This document shows positions 9,301 to 16,537 of a DNA stretch of 64,000 bases, piece by piece. Every line of letters starts with the position of its first letter. The stretch's first letter is position 1. The notes below the pieces were generated by a model, which did not search any database, was not told where the DNA came from, and was given only the letters and a program-made list of their open reading frames with translations. Source of the stretch: Myxococcaceae bacterium JPH2 (GTDB lineage Bacteria > Myxococcota > Myxococcia > Myxococcales > Myxococcaceae); assembly GCA_016458225.1 (NCBI GenBank), contig JAEMGR010000003.1:186001-250000 (forward strand). The letters are read 5' to 3'. Both the position numbers and the translations under genes were made by a program.

Positions 9301-10100
9301 TGTCCCGCCGCCAGGATGAGCTTGCGGTCTCCCGCGTCCACCGTGACGTAGTCCAGCGACGGGTTGACGGCCGCGTACATGTTGGACGGCAGCGTCCAGG
9401 GCGTCGTCGTCCAGATGAGCAGCGCGGTGTCCGGCGTGTCGCGCAGCGAGAAGGCCACGTAGACGCTCGGGTCGTCCACCGTCTTGTAGCCCAGGCCCAC
9501 CTCGGCGGCGCTGAGCGCGGTGCCGCCGCGCGGCCACCACCACACCACCTTGTGGCCCTGGTACAGCAGGCCCTTGCGGAACAGCTCCGCCAGCGCCCAC
9601 CACACGCTCTCCACGAAGGTGCGGTGATAGGTGACGTAGGCCGTCTTCAGGTCCACCCAGAAGCCGATGCGCTCCGTCAGCCGCTCCCACTCCGTCGTGT
9701 AGCGGAAGACAGACTCGATGCAGCGCTCGGTGAACGGCTCCACGCCGTAGCGCTCGATCTCCGCCTTGCCGTGGATGCGCAGCTCCTTCTCGACCTCCAC
9801 CTCCACCGGCAGACCGTGGGTGTCCCAGCCGGCCTTCCGAGGCACCTGGAAGCCGCGCATCGTCTGGAAGCGGGGGAACAGGTCCTTGATGACGCGGGTG
9901 AGGACGTGGCCGTTGTGCGGCAGGCCGTTCGCGGTGGGCGGGCCCTCGTAGAACACGAAGGAGGGGGCTCCCTGACGGGCCTCGAGCGAGCGCTCGAAGA
10001 TGCGGCGGTCCTTCCAGAACGCGAGGATTCGGCGCTCCTCGGCGGGGAAGTCCATCTCCACGGGCACCGTGTTGAACAGGGGCGGGGACGAGTCAGGCAT
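6354..10100 (-). CDS. ileS: Isoleucyl-tRNA synthetase, type 2, with insertion after the KMSKS loop
   Basis: Charges tRNA-Ile in the cytoplasm. 1248 residues from the ATG at 10100; a GTG at 10136 would add 12. The HIGH motif appears as PHNGH (His62, His65). The KMSKS loop reads ESKSKGN (663-669), lacking the usual Met. The editing (CP1) domain, a Trp-rich catalytic core and a C-terminal anticodon domain follow the long, eukaryote-like type 2 layout. The helix that normally follows KMSKS within about ten residues (GADAFRW, 792-798) is displaced by roughly 110 extra residues (about 679-790), which is why the protein exceeds the usual 1040-1100. The insert reads like a small beta-barrel domain. 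It is not a frameshift: the frame is continuous and codon use is normal. Transcribed divergently from padR. Confidence 0.92.
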   Translation of the reverse strand: MPDSSPPLFNTVPVEMDFPAEERRILAFWKDRRIFERSLEARQGAPSFVFYEGPPTANGLPHNGHVLTRVIKDLFPRFQTMRGFQVPRKAGWDTHGLPVEVEVEKELRIHGKAEIERYGVEPFTERCIESVFRYTTEWERLTERIGFWVDLKTAYVTYHRTFVESVWWALAELFRKGLLYQGHKVVWWWPRGGTALSAAEVGLGYKTVDDPSVYVAFSLRDTPDTALLIWTTTPWTLPSNMYAAVNPSLDYVTVDAGDRKLILAAGQREELAKKLKKDLPILSTQKGSALVGTRYVPPFPDVYFQRFGDVMLPLKDGGSDARAWRVVGADFVTLGSGTGIVHTAPAFGEDDYDAFRKDRARFVQPDDAELFCAVKPDGTFSEEVPLVTGRFVKDADKDLQRNLKERGLLVLAEQYRHEYPFCWRADEDPLIQYARPAWYIRTTSVIEEAKANNREVNWVPEHIKEGRFGDFLAHNVDWALSRERYWGTTLPLWIHSETGEVESIPSLQELRSKPGNNLAAVEAELHAFLKGKPHESNAEHLIVHKPWIDKVTYEKPGTPGRFQRVPEVVDVWFDSGCMPFAQWGFPHAPGSREAFNRAFPADFISEAIDQTRGWFYSLLMVSTLLFDKETQERMGVTPPRDLPMPYKSCIVLGHVSDKEGKKESKSKGNYTPPEIILDDVRMDFAVLSAAEVGAQGEAGVALIAREDLEGLDVQEGARVKLFRPDRPDVVVSVTVKVHKKLKRRVVLLAPAELTTLGVAPSKRGADVMPVEVPRLAASERVTMQDPASTAPGADAFRWFFYAASPTWSNTRHSLSNVRMLQKDFQVKLRNVYSFFTIYANLDGFNPAAGNADAADMPWKALARSQGWREVKARPVLDRWILSEVHLTLREVTKALDTYQVYDAAQRMVALVDALSNWYVRRGRSRFWAPGFEQDKRDAYFTLYEALTTITGMAAPFIPFFADEMWGNLVRKPWPTSQPESVHLARFPEVDASLIDEALASEMGAVRELVSLGLKVRTDNRLKVRQPLGRADVILARSELRERVAVYRDLIADELNVHAVQFVEPGSAEADVVRFRVRPNLRAVGGRLGPKLAPVRKAFDTGDARALHRELLTTGKVVIQLGDESLSFSGDDLETLVEANPGYAAAGAGVGVVVLHTELTEALVDEGLVRELLARVQAARKDMNLGYADRVRLWVDGDERVKRVTRESHDLIAAETLAANIHVGPEGLTGQEEEFNLNGLPARIRVERA

Positions 10101-10178
10101 GGGGGCGTTGATACCACCCGGAGCACCCGTTTCCACCCTCTCCGAGCCCCCACGTCCACCAGTGCTCCTGTTGACGGT

Positions 10179-10206
10179 TGACAGGAGAGCCTACAGACTC
10201 CTGTCA
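10179..10206. promoter_or_regulatory. Perfect 9-bp inverted repeat, candidate PadR operator
   Basis: TGACAGGAG (10179-10187) and CTCCTGTCA (10198-10206) are exact reverse complements around a 10-nt centre. The right arm abuts the predicted GTG of the PadR gene and the site lies in the padR-ileS divergent gap. PadR proteins bind such dyads, usually at their own promoter; this is an inference from position and symmetry. Confidence 0.55.
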
Positions 10207-10563
10207 GTGACTGACACCAAGAGCCGGCCCGACATCCCCATCGACCGCATCCCTGGCACGGTCGACATGCTCATCCTCCAGACGTTGACGGCGGGGGCGA
10301 AGCATGGCTGGGGCATCTCCCACCACATCCGAGAGACGTCGCGAGACATCCTCCAGCTCAACCAGGGGGCCCTCTACCCGGCGCTGCACCGGCTGGAGGA
10401 CCGGGGGTGGATCCACGCGAAGTGGGGCGTGTCCGAGAACAACCGCCGCGCCCGCTTCTACACGCTGAGCGCCGAGGGGCGCCGGCAGCTCGAGCGAGAG
10501 ACCGCGGGCTGGCTGGAGTTCGTGAAGGCCGTGCAGCGCGTGATGCAGCTCTCCCCCACCTGA
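10207..10563 (+). CDS. PadR-family transcriptional regulator (acidobacterial ADOP-linked type)
   Basis: 118 residues from the GTG at 10207. The winged-helix segments are clear: GTVDMLILQTLTAGAKHGWG, then QGALYPALHRLEDRGWI and SENNRRARFYTLSAEGRR, which match the PadR subgroup first described beside ADOP permeases in Acidobacteria. Such repressors usually respond to small toxic or signalling molecules and control the adjacent transporter. The permease begins 24 bases after its stop, so both should be one transcript. A perfect inverted repeat overlaps the region just before the start codon, which points to autoregulation. No good Shine-Dalgarno is seen at ideal distance, so the start is uncertain or the message may be leaderless. 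Confidence 0.85.
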   Translation: MTDTKSRPDIPIDRIPGTVDMLILQTLTAGAKHGWGISHHIRETSRDILQLNQGALYPALHRLEDRGWIHAKWGVSENNRRARFYTLSAEGRRQLERETAGWLEFVKAVQRVMQLSPT

Positions 10564-10586
10564 TTCGCCCCCCTCGCGAGCCCGCC

Positions 10587-13235
10587 ATGTCCGACCTGTC
10601 CAATCTGAGACACCGACTGACGCGCCGCCTGCGTGCCCTCTTCGACCGGGGCGCGCTGGAGCGTGAGCTGGACGAAGAGCTGCGCTTCCACCTGGAGATG
10701 GAGGTGGAGCACCTGATGCGCCAGGGGCTGTCCGCCGAGGAGGCCCGCGCGCGGGCCCAGCGTGAGTTCGGCGGCGAGGCCCGCGCCAAGGAGGCGGCGC
10801 GCGACGCTCGCGGCCTTCGCGTGCTGGAGGACGCGGGCCGCGATGTGCGGCTGGCGCTCCGGTCGCTGCGGCGCAGTCCCGCGTATACGGCCGTGGCGCT
10901 CCTCACGCTCGCGCTGGGCATCGGGGCGACCGTGGCCGTGTTCTCCGGCGTGGACGCCGCGCTGCTGCGCCCCCTGCCCTTCCCGGATGCTGGACAGTTG
11001 GTGGTGCTCCACGAGACCAACCGGAAGTACGCCGAGATGCACTTCGCGGGCGCCAACTTCCACGAGGTGGAGGAGCACGGCACGGGGCTCGCGTCCGTGG
11101 CGACCTACGGGGAAGACACCGTCACGGTGCTGGGTGGCATGGAGCCACGGCGCTCGCCGTCCGCGCTGGTGAGCCCGCGCTTCTTCGATGTGATGGGCAT
11201 CCGCCCGCTGTTGGGGCGCGGCTTCGCCTCCGACGAGGGCGCCAAAGGCCAGCCTCCCGCCGCCGTGGTGAGCCACCGCTTCTGGCAGCAGGTGCTCGGG
11301 GGAGATCCGAGCTGGGTGGGGCGCACGCTGCGGCTCGGCTCGGGCGAGACGCGCGTCGTGGGCGTGATGCCGCAGGGCTTCCAGTTCCCCGCGGGGGTGG
11401 ACGTGTGGCTGGCCTACGTGGACACCAATCCACATCGCACCGCGCACAACTGGAGCGTGGTGGGCCGTCTGCGTCCTGGCGTCACTCCTGAGCGGCTGGG
11501 CGTGGAGCTGGCGCCGCGCTTCGCGAGCCTGAAGGCCGAGCTGGGGACGGAGATGGACGCGGAGGGCGTCACCGTCACGCCGCTCCAGACCTTCCTGTCC
11601 CGCGAGAGCCGCACGCCGCTGCTCGTGCTGCTGGGCTCGGTGGGGCTGGTGCTGCTCGTGGCTTGCGTCAACCTGACGAGCGCGGGGCTGGCTCGGGCGC
11701 AGGCTCGGCAACGCGAGCTGGCCATCCGCTCGGCGCTGGGCGCGGGACGAGGGCGGCTGCTGCGCCAGTTGTTGGTGGAGAGTCTGGTGTTGTCCTTCGC
11801 GGGCGGAGCGCTGGGCGTGGGGATCGCGGTGGCGCTGTTGCACCTGCTCGGCGCGGGTGTCTCTCCGCTGTCCACCTTGGCCGCGCCGACGCTGGATGGG
11901 CGCATGCTCGGCTTCGCGCTGGCGGTGTCGCTGCTGACGGGGCTCGCGGTGGGGAGCGCGCCCGCGCTGCACGTCACGCGCGACCTGCGCGGCGCCATGG
12001 CGCAGGGACCGTCCGGTACCGGGGGCGGCCGGCTGCGCGGGCGCGCGGTGCTCATCAGCGCGGAGGTGGCGCTGGCGCTGATGCTGCTCGTGGGCGCGGG
12101 GCTCCTGCTCAAGAGCCTGAATGCGCTGCTCGGCGAGGATCCGGGCTTCCGTCCCGAGCGCGTGCTCATGGCCGAGGTCTCCTTGCCCGAGTCCCGCTAT
12201 GGCAAGGAGGGCAGCCCCTACGGTGACGGCGATCGCGTGCGTGACTTCTACGAGCGGCTGACGCGGGAGCTTCGCGCGCTGCCCGGTGTGGAGTCGGTGG
12301 GCGTCATCAACCAGGTTCCGCTCAGCGGAATGTCCATGACGTCGGGCTTCATGGTGGATGACGGAACGGCCGTCGCGGGCTCGGCGGGCTATCACATCGT
12401 GGACACGAACGCGTTCGCCACGCTGGGCGTGCCGCTCTTGCGCGGCCGGGCCTTGAGCGAGGAAGAGGACCGCCCGGGCTCCCCCCATGTCGCCCTCATC
12501 AACCGCGCCATGGCGGAGCGCTACTGGCCGGGCTCCGACCCGCTCGGGCACCGCATCCGCCTGCCCGGCATGGACGCGCACAAGACCGAGTGGATGACCG
12601 TGGTGGGCGTGGTCGGCGACATGCGCCAGGACGGGCTCGATGCCGCCCCCAAGCCGCAGCTCTTCGTCCCGCAGTCACAGCGCCCCGAGCGACTGATGGC
12701 CGGCGCCACCGTGCTCGTGCGCGCCGCGGGTCCGCTGGCCGAGCTGGGGCCTCGCGTGCGCGCCGTGGTGCGCGCGACCGACCCGGACGCGCCCGTGGAG
12801 GTGTCGTTCATGGCCGACCTGGTGACGGGCTCGGTGGCGTCGCGCCGGTTGCTCGCGGTGCTCATCACCGGCTTCGCCTCCCTGGCGCTGTTCCTCGCGG
12901 CCGTGGGCATCTACGGCGTGCTGGCCTACTCGGTGGCACAGCGTCAGCGTGAGCTGGGCATCCGCATGGCGTTGGGCGCGAGGCCTGGGGCCGTGCGCGC
13001 CATGGTGCTGCGCGACGCGATGCGGGCCGTCCTGCCGGGCGTGGGCGTGGGATTGGCGGGAGCACTGGCGCTGACGCGGCTCCTGCGCGGGCTGCTGTAC
13101 GGCGTGAGTGAGACGGACCCGTCCACGTTCGTCGGCGTGGCGCTCGCGCTGACCACCGTCGCGCTGGCGGCGAGTTGGATTCCGTCTCGGCGCGCCACCC
13201 AGGTGGATCCGCTCCTCGCCATCAAGGGCGACTGA
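10587..13235 (+). CDS. ADOP-type MacB/FtsX permease
   Basis: 882-residue membrane protein of the 'acidobacterial duplicated orphan permease' kind. A short helical N-terminal domain (LDEELRFHLEMEVEHLMRQG and AQREFGGE, residues about 25-70) precedes the first membrane helix (TAVALLTLALGIGATVAVF). Then come a periplasmic MacB-like domain, an FtsX transmembrane block, a second periplasmic domain and a second FtsX block ending SRRATQVDPLLAIKGD. This is a tandem duplication of the FtsX unit in one chain. No ATPase gene is adjacent, hence 'orphan'. Likely role: mechanotransmission or export of a small molecule or peptide under control of the PadR neighbour. Its last 14 bases overlap the convergent gluconokinase gene. 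Confidence 0.85.
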   Translation: MSDLSNLRHRLTRRLRALFDRGALERELDEELRFHLEMEVEHLMRQGLSAEEARARAQREFGGEARAKEAARDARGLRVLEDAGRDVRLALRSLRRSPAYTAVALLTLALGIGATVAVFSGVDAALLRPLPFPDAGQLVVLHETNRKYAEMHFAGANFHEVEEHGTGLASVATYGEDTVTVLGGMEPRRSPSALVSPRFFDVMGIRPLLGRGFASDEGAKGQPPAAVVSHRFWQQVLGGDPSWVGRTLRLGSGETRVVGVMPQGFQFPAGVDVWLAYVDTNPHRTAHNWSVVGRLRPGVTPERLGVELAPRFASLKAELGTEMDAEGVTVTPLQTFLSRESRTPLLVLLGSVGLVLLVACVNLTSAGLARAQARQRELAIRSALGAGRGRLLRQLLVESLVLSFAGGALGVGIAVALLHLLGAGVSPLSTLAAPTLDGRMLGFALAVSLLTGLAVGSAPALHVTRDLRGAMAQGPSGTGGGRLRGRAVLISAEVALALMLLVGAGLLLKSLNALLGEDPGFRPERVLMAEVSLPESRYGKEGSPYGDGDRVRDFYERLTRELRALPGVESVGVINQVPLSGMSMTSGFMVDDGTAVAGSAGYHIVDTNAFATLGVPLLRGRALSEEEDRPGSPHVALINRAMAERYWPGSDPLGHRIRLPGMDAHKTEWMTVVGVVGDMRQDGLDAAPKPQLFVPQSQRPERLMAGATVLVRAAGPLAELGPRVRAVVRATDPDAPVEVSFMADLVTGSVASRRLLAVLITGFASLALFLAAVGIYGVLAYSVAQRQRELGIRMALGARPGAVRAMVLRDAMRAVLPGVGVGLAGALALTRLLRGLLYGVSETDPSTFVGVALALTTVALAASWIPSRRATQVDPLLAIKGD

Positions 13236-13734
13236 CGTCCGGATGGGGCACGAGCCCCAGGCCATCGATGATGGCCTTCGCGACGTCGTCGGGCGGAGGC
13301 GTGACGTCGACGACCAGCGCGTCCGCGGGTGACTCGAGCAGCGCCAGCTGACTGTCCAGGAGCACGGGCGGCATGAAGTGGCCGGTGCGCTCGAACAACC
13401 GCTTCGCGATGACCTCGCGCGGCGCATACAGCGACACCCAACGCTGCTGGCCGGGGTCCACCGTGAGACGCGAGCGGTAGGAGGCACGCAGCGCCGAGCA
13501 CGCCAGCACCAGGTCCTCTCCGCGGCTCAGCGCGTCCGTCACCCGGCCCATCACCCGGTCGAGCCAGGGCGCTCGGTCCTCGTCGGTCAGCGCCTGGCCC
13601 GAGGCCATCTTCCGCACATTCTCGGGGGGGTGCAGGTCATCCGCGTCCACGAAGCACCACCCGAGGCGCTCCGCGAGCAGGCGGCCCACCGTCGTCTTCC
13701 CCGAGCCCGAGACGCCCATGAGGGTGACCACCAT
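13222..13734 (-). CDS. gntK: Gluconokinase
   Basis: 170 residues from the ATG at 13734, the normal length. It phosphorylates D-gluconate to 6-phosphogluconate for the pentose-phosphate or Entner-Doudoroff route. P-loop GVSGSGKTT at residues 7-15, then DADDLHPPENVRKM and the substrate-site PWLDR, LACSALRASYR and GHFMPPVLLDSQ, all characteristic of GntK. No gluconate permease or GntR regulator is adjacent. The gene is convergent with the ADOP permease (14-base overlap). Confidence 0.93.
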   Translation of the reverse strand: MVVTLMGVSGSGKTTVGRLLAERLGWCFVDADDLHPPENVRKMASGQALTDEDRAPWLDRVMGRVTDALSRGEDLVLACSALRASYRSRLTVDPGQQRWVSLYAPREVIAKRLFERTGHFMPPVLLDSQLALLESPADALVVDVTPPPDDVAKAIIDGLGLVPHPDVSRP

Positions 13735-13897
13735 GCCGGCATGCCTCCCGAAAGCCGCACCCGCGGCCCGCAAGGAGGGTGGCGCGCCTCGCCGTCCCGC
13801 GCCACCCCCGCGCACTCGGAGTGCCAGGGGAATGTCAGACGTGCTTGGTAATCTTTCTTCCATCGCCGCGAAGGACGCGGCACGGAGGGGAGACGCC

Positions 13898-14977
13898 ATG
13901 GCCGACATCGCGGACGGTGAGCAGCACTTGATGCAGGGCTCGGGGTCGAAGCCGTATGTCCTGAAGAACACTGGCGGGGTGTACTCCTGCTCGTGTCCCG
14001 CGTGGCGCAACCAGTCCATCGCCATCGAGCGGCGCACCTGCAAGCATTTGCGGAAGCTGCGCGGTGACGCCGCGGAGGACGCTCGGGTGGGCTCGCCCGC
14101 GTCGCCCGCGCCCCGCGCGAGCACTGCTGCCTCGGGAGACGCGGAGGAGGCCGCGGACAAGGCCCCGCCCCTCCTGCTGGCCCACTCCTGGGAGAACGAC
14201 GTGGACCTCACCGGCTGGTGGATGAGCGAGAAGCTCGACGGTGTGCGGGCATACTGGGACGGCAAGAAGTTCTGGTCGCGCCTGGGCAACGAGTTCCACG
14301 CCCCCGAGTGGTTCACCGCGAAGCTGCCGGACTTCCCGCTCGATGGAGAGCTGTTCGGCGGGCGCAAGCGCTTCCAGCGCACGGTGAGCATCGCGCGCCG
14401 GCAGGACAAGAGCGACGACTGGAAGGAATTGACCTTCGTCGTCTTCGACGCGCCCTCGGAGGAAGGGGTCTTCGAGGCCCGCCTGGAGCGCTGCCGCCAG
14501 TGGATGGAGAAGCACGCGCCGCCCTACGCCACGTGGCACAAGCACGAGCCGTGTCGGGGCACGGAGCAGCTTCGCCAGGAGCTGGCTCGCGTGGAGGGGT
14601 TGGGGGGTGAAGGGCTCATGCTGCGTCAGCCCGGCTCGCGCTACGAGGCGGGTCGCTCGCACACGCTGCTCAAGGTGAAGAGCTTCCACGACGACGAGGC
14701 GCGCGTGGTGGCGCACCTGCCCGGAGCCGGCCGACACAAGGGGCGGCTGGGCGCGCTGGACGTGGAGCTGCGCAATGGAAAGCGCTTCTCGGTGGGCACC
14801 GGCCTGTCCGATGCCGAGCGGCGCGAGCCGCCGCCCGTGGGCACCATCATCACGTTCCGCTACCAGGAGCTGTCCAACGACGGCGTGCCCCGCTTCCCGT
14901 CCTACGTGGGCGTGCGCATCGACGCGGCGCCCTTCCCCGCCAGCGCGGAGAAGGGCCGCAAGGCCTCGCGGGCCTGA
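13898..14977 (+). CDS. ATP-dependent DNA ligase with N-terminal SWIM zinc finger
   Basis: 359 residues from the ATG at 13898, preceded by GGAGGGGAG; an ATG at 13832 is an alternative. Residues 31-50 hold a SWIM-type finger (C31-x-C33 ... C48-x-H50). The ligase core follows: motif I EKLDGVRA with the adenylated Lys112, motif III PLDGELFGG, motif IV GGEGLMLRQ, motif V LLKVK, then a compact OB domain. This is a small ligase related to the LigE/ChlV-like group, suited to nick sealing in repair rather than replication. The SWIM fusion should add a DNA- or protein-contact site. The hairpin after the stop suggests a single-gene transcript. Confidence 0.88.
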   Translation: MADIADGEQHLMQGSGSKPYVLKNTGGVYSCSCPAWRNQSIAIERRTCKHLRKLRGDAAEDARVGSPASPAPRASTAASGDAEEAADKAPPLLLAHSWENDVDLTGWWMSEKLDGVRAYWDGKKFWSRLGNEFHAPEWFTAKLPDFPLDGELFGGRKRFQRTVSIARRQDKSDDWKELTFVVFDAPSEEGVFEARLERCRQWMEKHAPPYATWHKHEPCRGTEQLRQELARVEGLGGEGLMLRQPGSRYEAGRSHTLLKVKSFHDDEARVVAHLPGAGRHKGRLGALDVELRNGKRFSVGTGLSDAERREPPPVGTIITFRYQELSNDGVPRFPSYVGVRIDAAPFPASAEKGRKASRA

Positions 14978-14996
14978 GCACCGCCAGTTCGGGTGT

Positions 14997-15021
14997 GCGG
15001 TATCCGTCATCGCAATACCGC
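14997..15021 (+). terminator. Hairpin after the ligase gene
   Basis: GCGGTAT (14997-15003) and ATACCGC (15015-15021) form a perfect stem. An outer AGTTCG/CGAACT pair (14986-15026) extends it around a bulge. It lies 19 bases after the ligase stop. Confidence 0.5.
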
Positions 15022-15142
15022 GAACTCTCGACTGCGACCGCCGTCCGGCCGCACTCGGCCCCGCGCGCGGTCTAGAGAACGACGGTACGGAGCCCGTGAT
15101 GGCACCGGGGTTCACGTGTCCTGGTGTCTGCTCGGGGGGACC

Positions 15143-16534
15143 ATGCACTGCGAACTGTGTCTGTCCGAGCACGCCGAGGACGTGGTGTGCAGCCATGTGG
15201 AGTGGCCCCAGGTCGGCGCGAGCGCACCCGCGTCCGCCGAGGCGCCTCCCGCATCCGCCTCGCCCGCGACCGCGCCCACGCCAGAGCCGGTGGACCTCAC
15301 CGGCCGCACGCTCGGGCACTACCGGCTGGTGCGGCGACTGGGCGTGGGGGGAATGGGCGCGGTCTATCTGGGGGAGCAGACGCTCATCGGCGCGCGCGTG
15401 GCGGTGAAGGTGATGCACCCGCACCTGAGCTCGGACGAGTGGCTGTGCGCGCGCTTCTACGCGGAGGCGCGCACGGTCAACGTGGTGGGGCACCCCAACA
15501 TCGTCCGCGTCTTCGACATCAGCGAGGAGCCGGGCGGCATCCACTACTTCGTCATGGAGTACCTGGAGGGCGTGCCGCTGTCCCAGTGCGCGCGGCCCAT
15601 GCCGGCCTCGGCGCTGGTGCCGCTGCTGGCGCAGGCGTGTGATGCGCTGGACGCGGCCCATCGCCAGGGCGTGGTGCACCGCGACCTCAAGCCCGACAAC
15701 CTCTTCGTCGTGACGCAGGCCCAGGCTCCGCCCGCGATGAAGGTGCTCGACTTCGGCGTGGCCAAGGCGCGGCGCGCGTCGGCGGGTGACGAGACGGCCG
15801 CGGGCATGGTGCTGGGGACGCCCGCGTACATGGCGCCGGAGCAGTGGGCGGGCCAGCCGGTGGACGGGCGCGCGGACATCTACGCGCTCGCGGTCACCGC
15901 CTACTACATGGCCACGGGCCAGCTCCCCTTCGAGCGCGGGCAGATGGCGGAGCTGATGCTGGCCACCGGCCCCGTGGCGCCGCTGGCCCCGCACGAGTTG
16001 GCGCCCCAGGTCTCCGAGGCGCTGTCCCACGCCCTGCTGCGCGCACTGGCGCGGCGTCCCGAGGACCGGTTCGACACGGCGCTCGACTTCAAGCACGCGC
16101 TGCTCGCCGCGGCCCAGGTCCCCGCATCCTCCACCCACGTCCCCGAGTCCGAGGCGCTCATGGAAACTCCCTCGCTGCAGACGCCGCCGCTCACCTGGAG
16201 CGCGAGGGTGAGCCGGCCCACCGGGCCCGGCTCGGTGGACGTGGACTGCACGGCGCTGAGCAAGGGCGGCCTCTTCATGTGCTGCGCCGAGCCCTTCCCG
16301 CTGCTCTTCACCCGCCTGGAGTTCACGCTCCTGCTGGAGGGTGAAGAGGTGCCCTGCGCCGGAGAGGTGGTGCGCCACGTGGACGCGCGGCAGGCGCGCG
16401 AGTGGGGCATGTCCTCGGGCGTGGGCGTGCAGTTCATCAACCCCTCCGAGCACCTGCGCATGCTCATCCACCGCGCGCGCACGCCTCGCCCCGGTTCCCT
16501 GGTGCGAGGCCGCCCACGCGAGGCGAGGCCCTGA
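15143..16534 (+). CDS. Ser/Thr protein kinase with N-terminal zinc motif and C-terminal PilZ domain
   Basis: 463 residues from the ATG at 15143, with GGGGGGA upstream. Residues 1-18 carry C3-x2-C6 ... C16-x-H18, a likely zinc knuckle. After a Pro/Ala-rich linker, the Hanks kinase domain spans about 59-320: glycine loop GVGGMGAVYLG, VAVKVMH, catalytic HRDLKPDN, DFGVAKA and YMAPEQW. Residues about 350-450 form a PilZ-like domain (RVSRP ... DVDCTALSKGGLF ... GVGVQFI), a fold that in many proteins binds c-di-GMP. The R-x-x-x-R part of the c-di-GMP site is not clearly present, so ligand binding is uncertain. No transmembrane helix, so cytoplasmic. Stops 3 bases before the convergent ceramidase gene ends. 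Confidence 0.88.
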   Translation: MHCELCLSEHAEDVVCSHVEWPQVGASAPASAEAPPASASPATAPTPEPVDLTGRTLGHYRLVRRLGVGGMGAVYLGEQTLIGARVAVKVMHPHLSSDEWLCARFYAEARTVNVVGHPNIVRVFDISEEPGGIHYFVMEYLEGVPLSQCARPMPASALVPLLAQACDALDAAHRQGVVHRDLKPDNLFVVTQAQAPPAMKVLDFGVAKARRASAGDETAAGMVLGTPAYMAPEQWAGQPVDGRADIYALAVTAYYMATGQLPFERGQMAELMLATGPVAPLAPHELAPQVSEALSHALLRALARRPEDRFDTALDFKHALLAAAQVPASSTHVPESEALMETPSLQTPPLTWSARVSRPTGPGSVDVDCTALSKGGLFMCCAEPFPLLFTRLEFTLLLEGEEVPCAGEVVRHVDARQAREWGMSSGVGVQFINPSEHLRMLIHRARTPRPGSLVRGRPREARP

Positions 16535-16537
16535 GGC

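Noticed and set aside
7665-10181. An 838-codon plus-strand open frame antisense to ileS
   Set aside because: Same high-GC shadow effect; the opposite strand encodes a clear synthetase.
13835-16471. An 878-codon minus-strand open frame across the ligase and kinase genes
   Set aside because: It spans two unrelated genes and their gap on the other strand and has an Arg/His/Gln-rich composition without domains.
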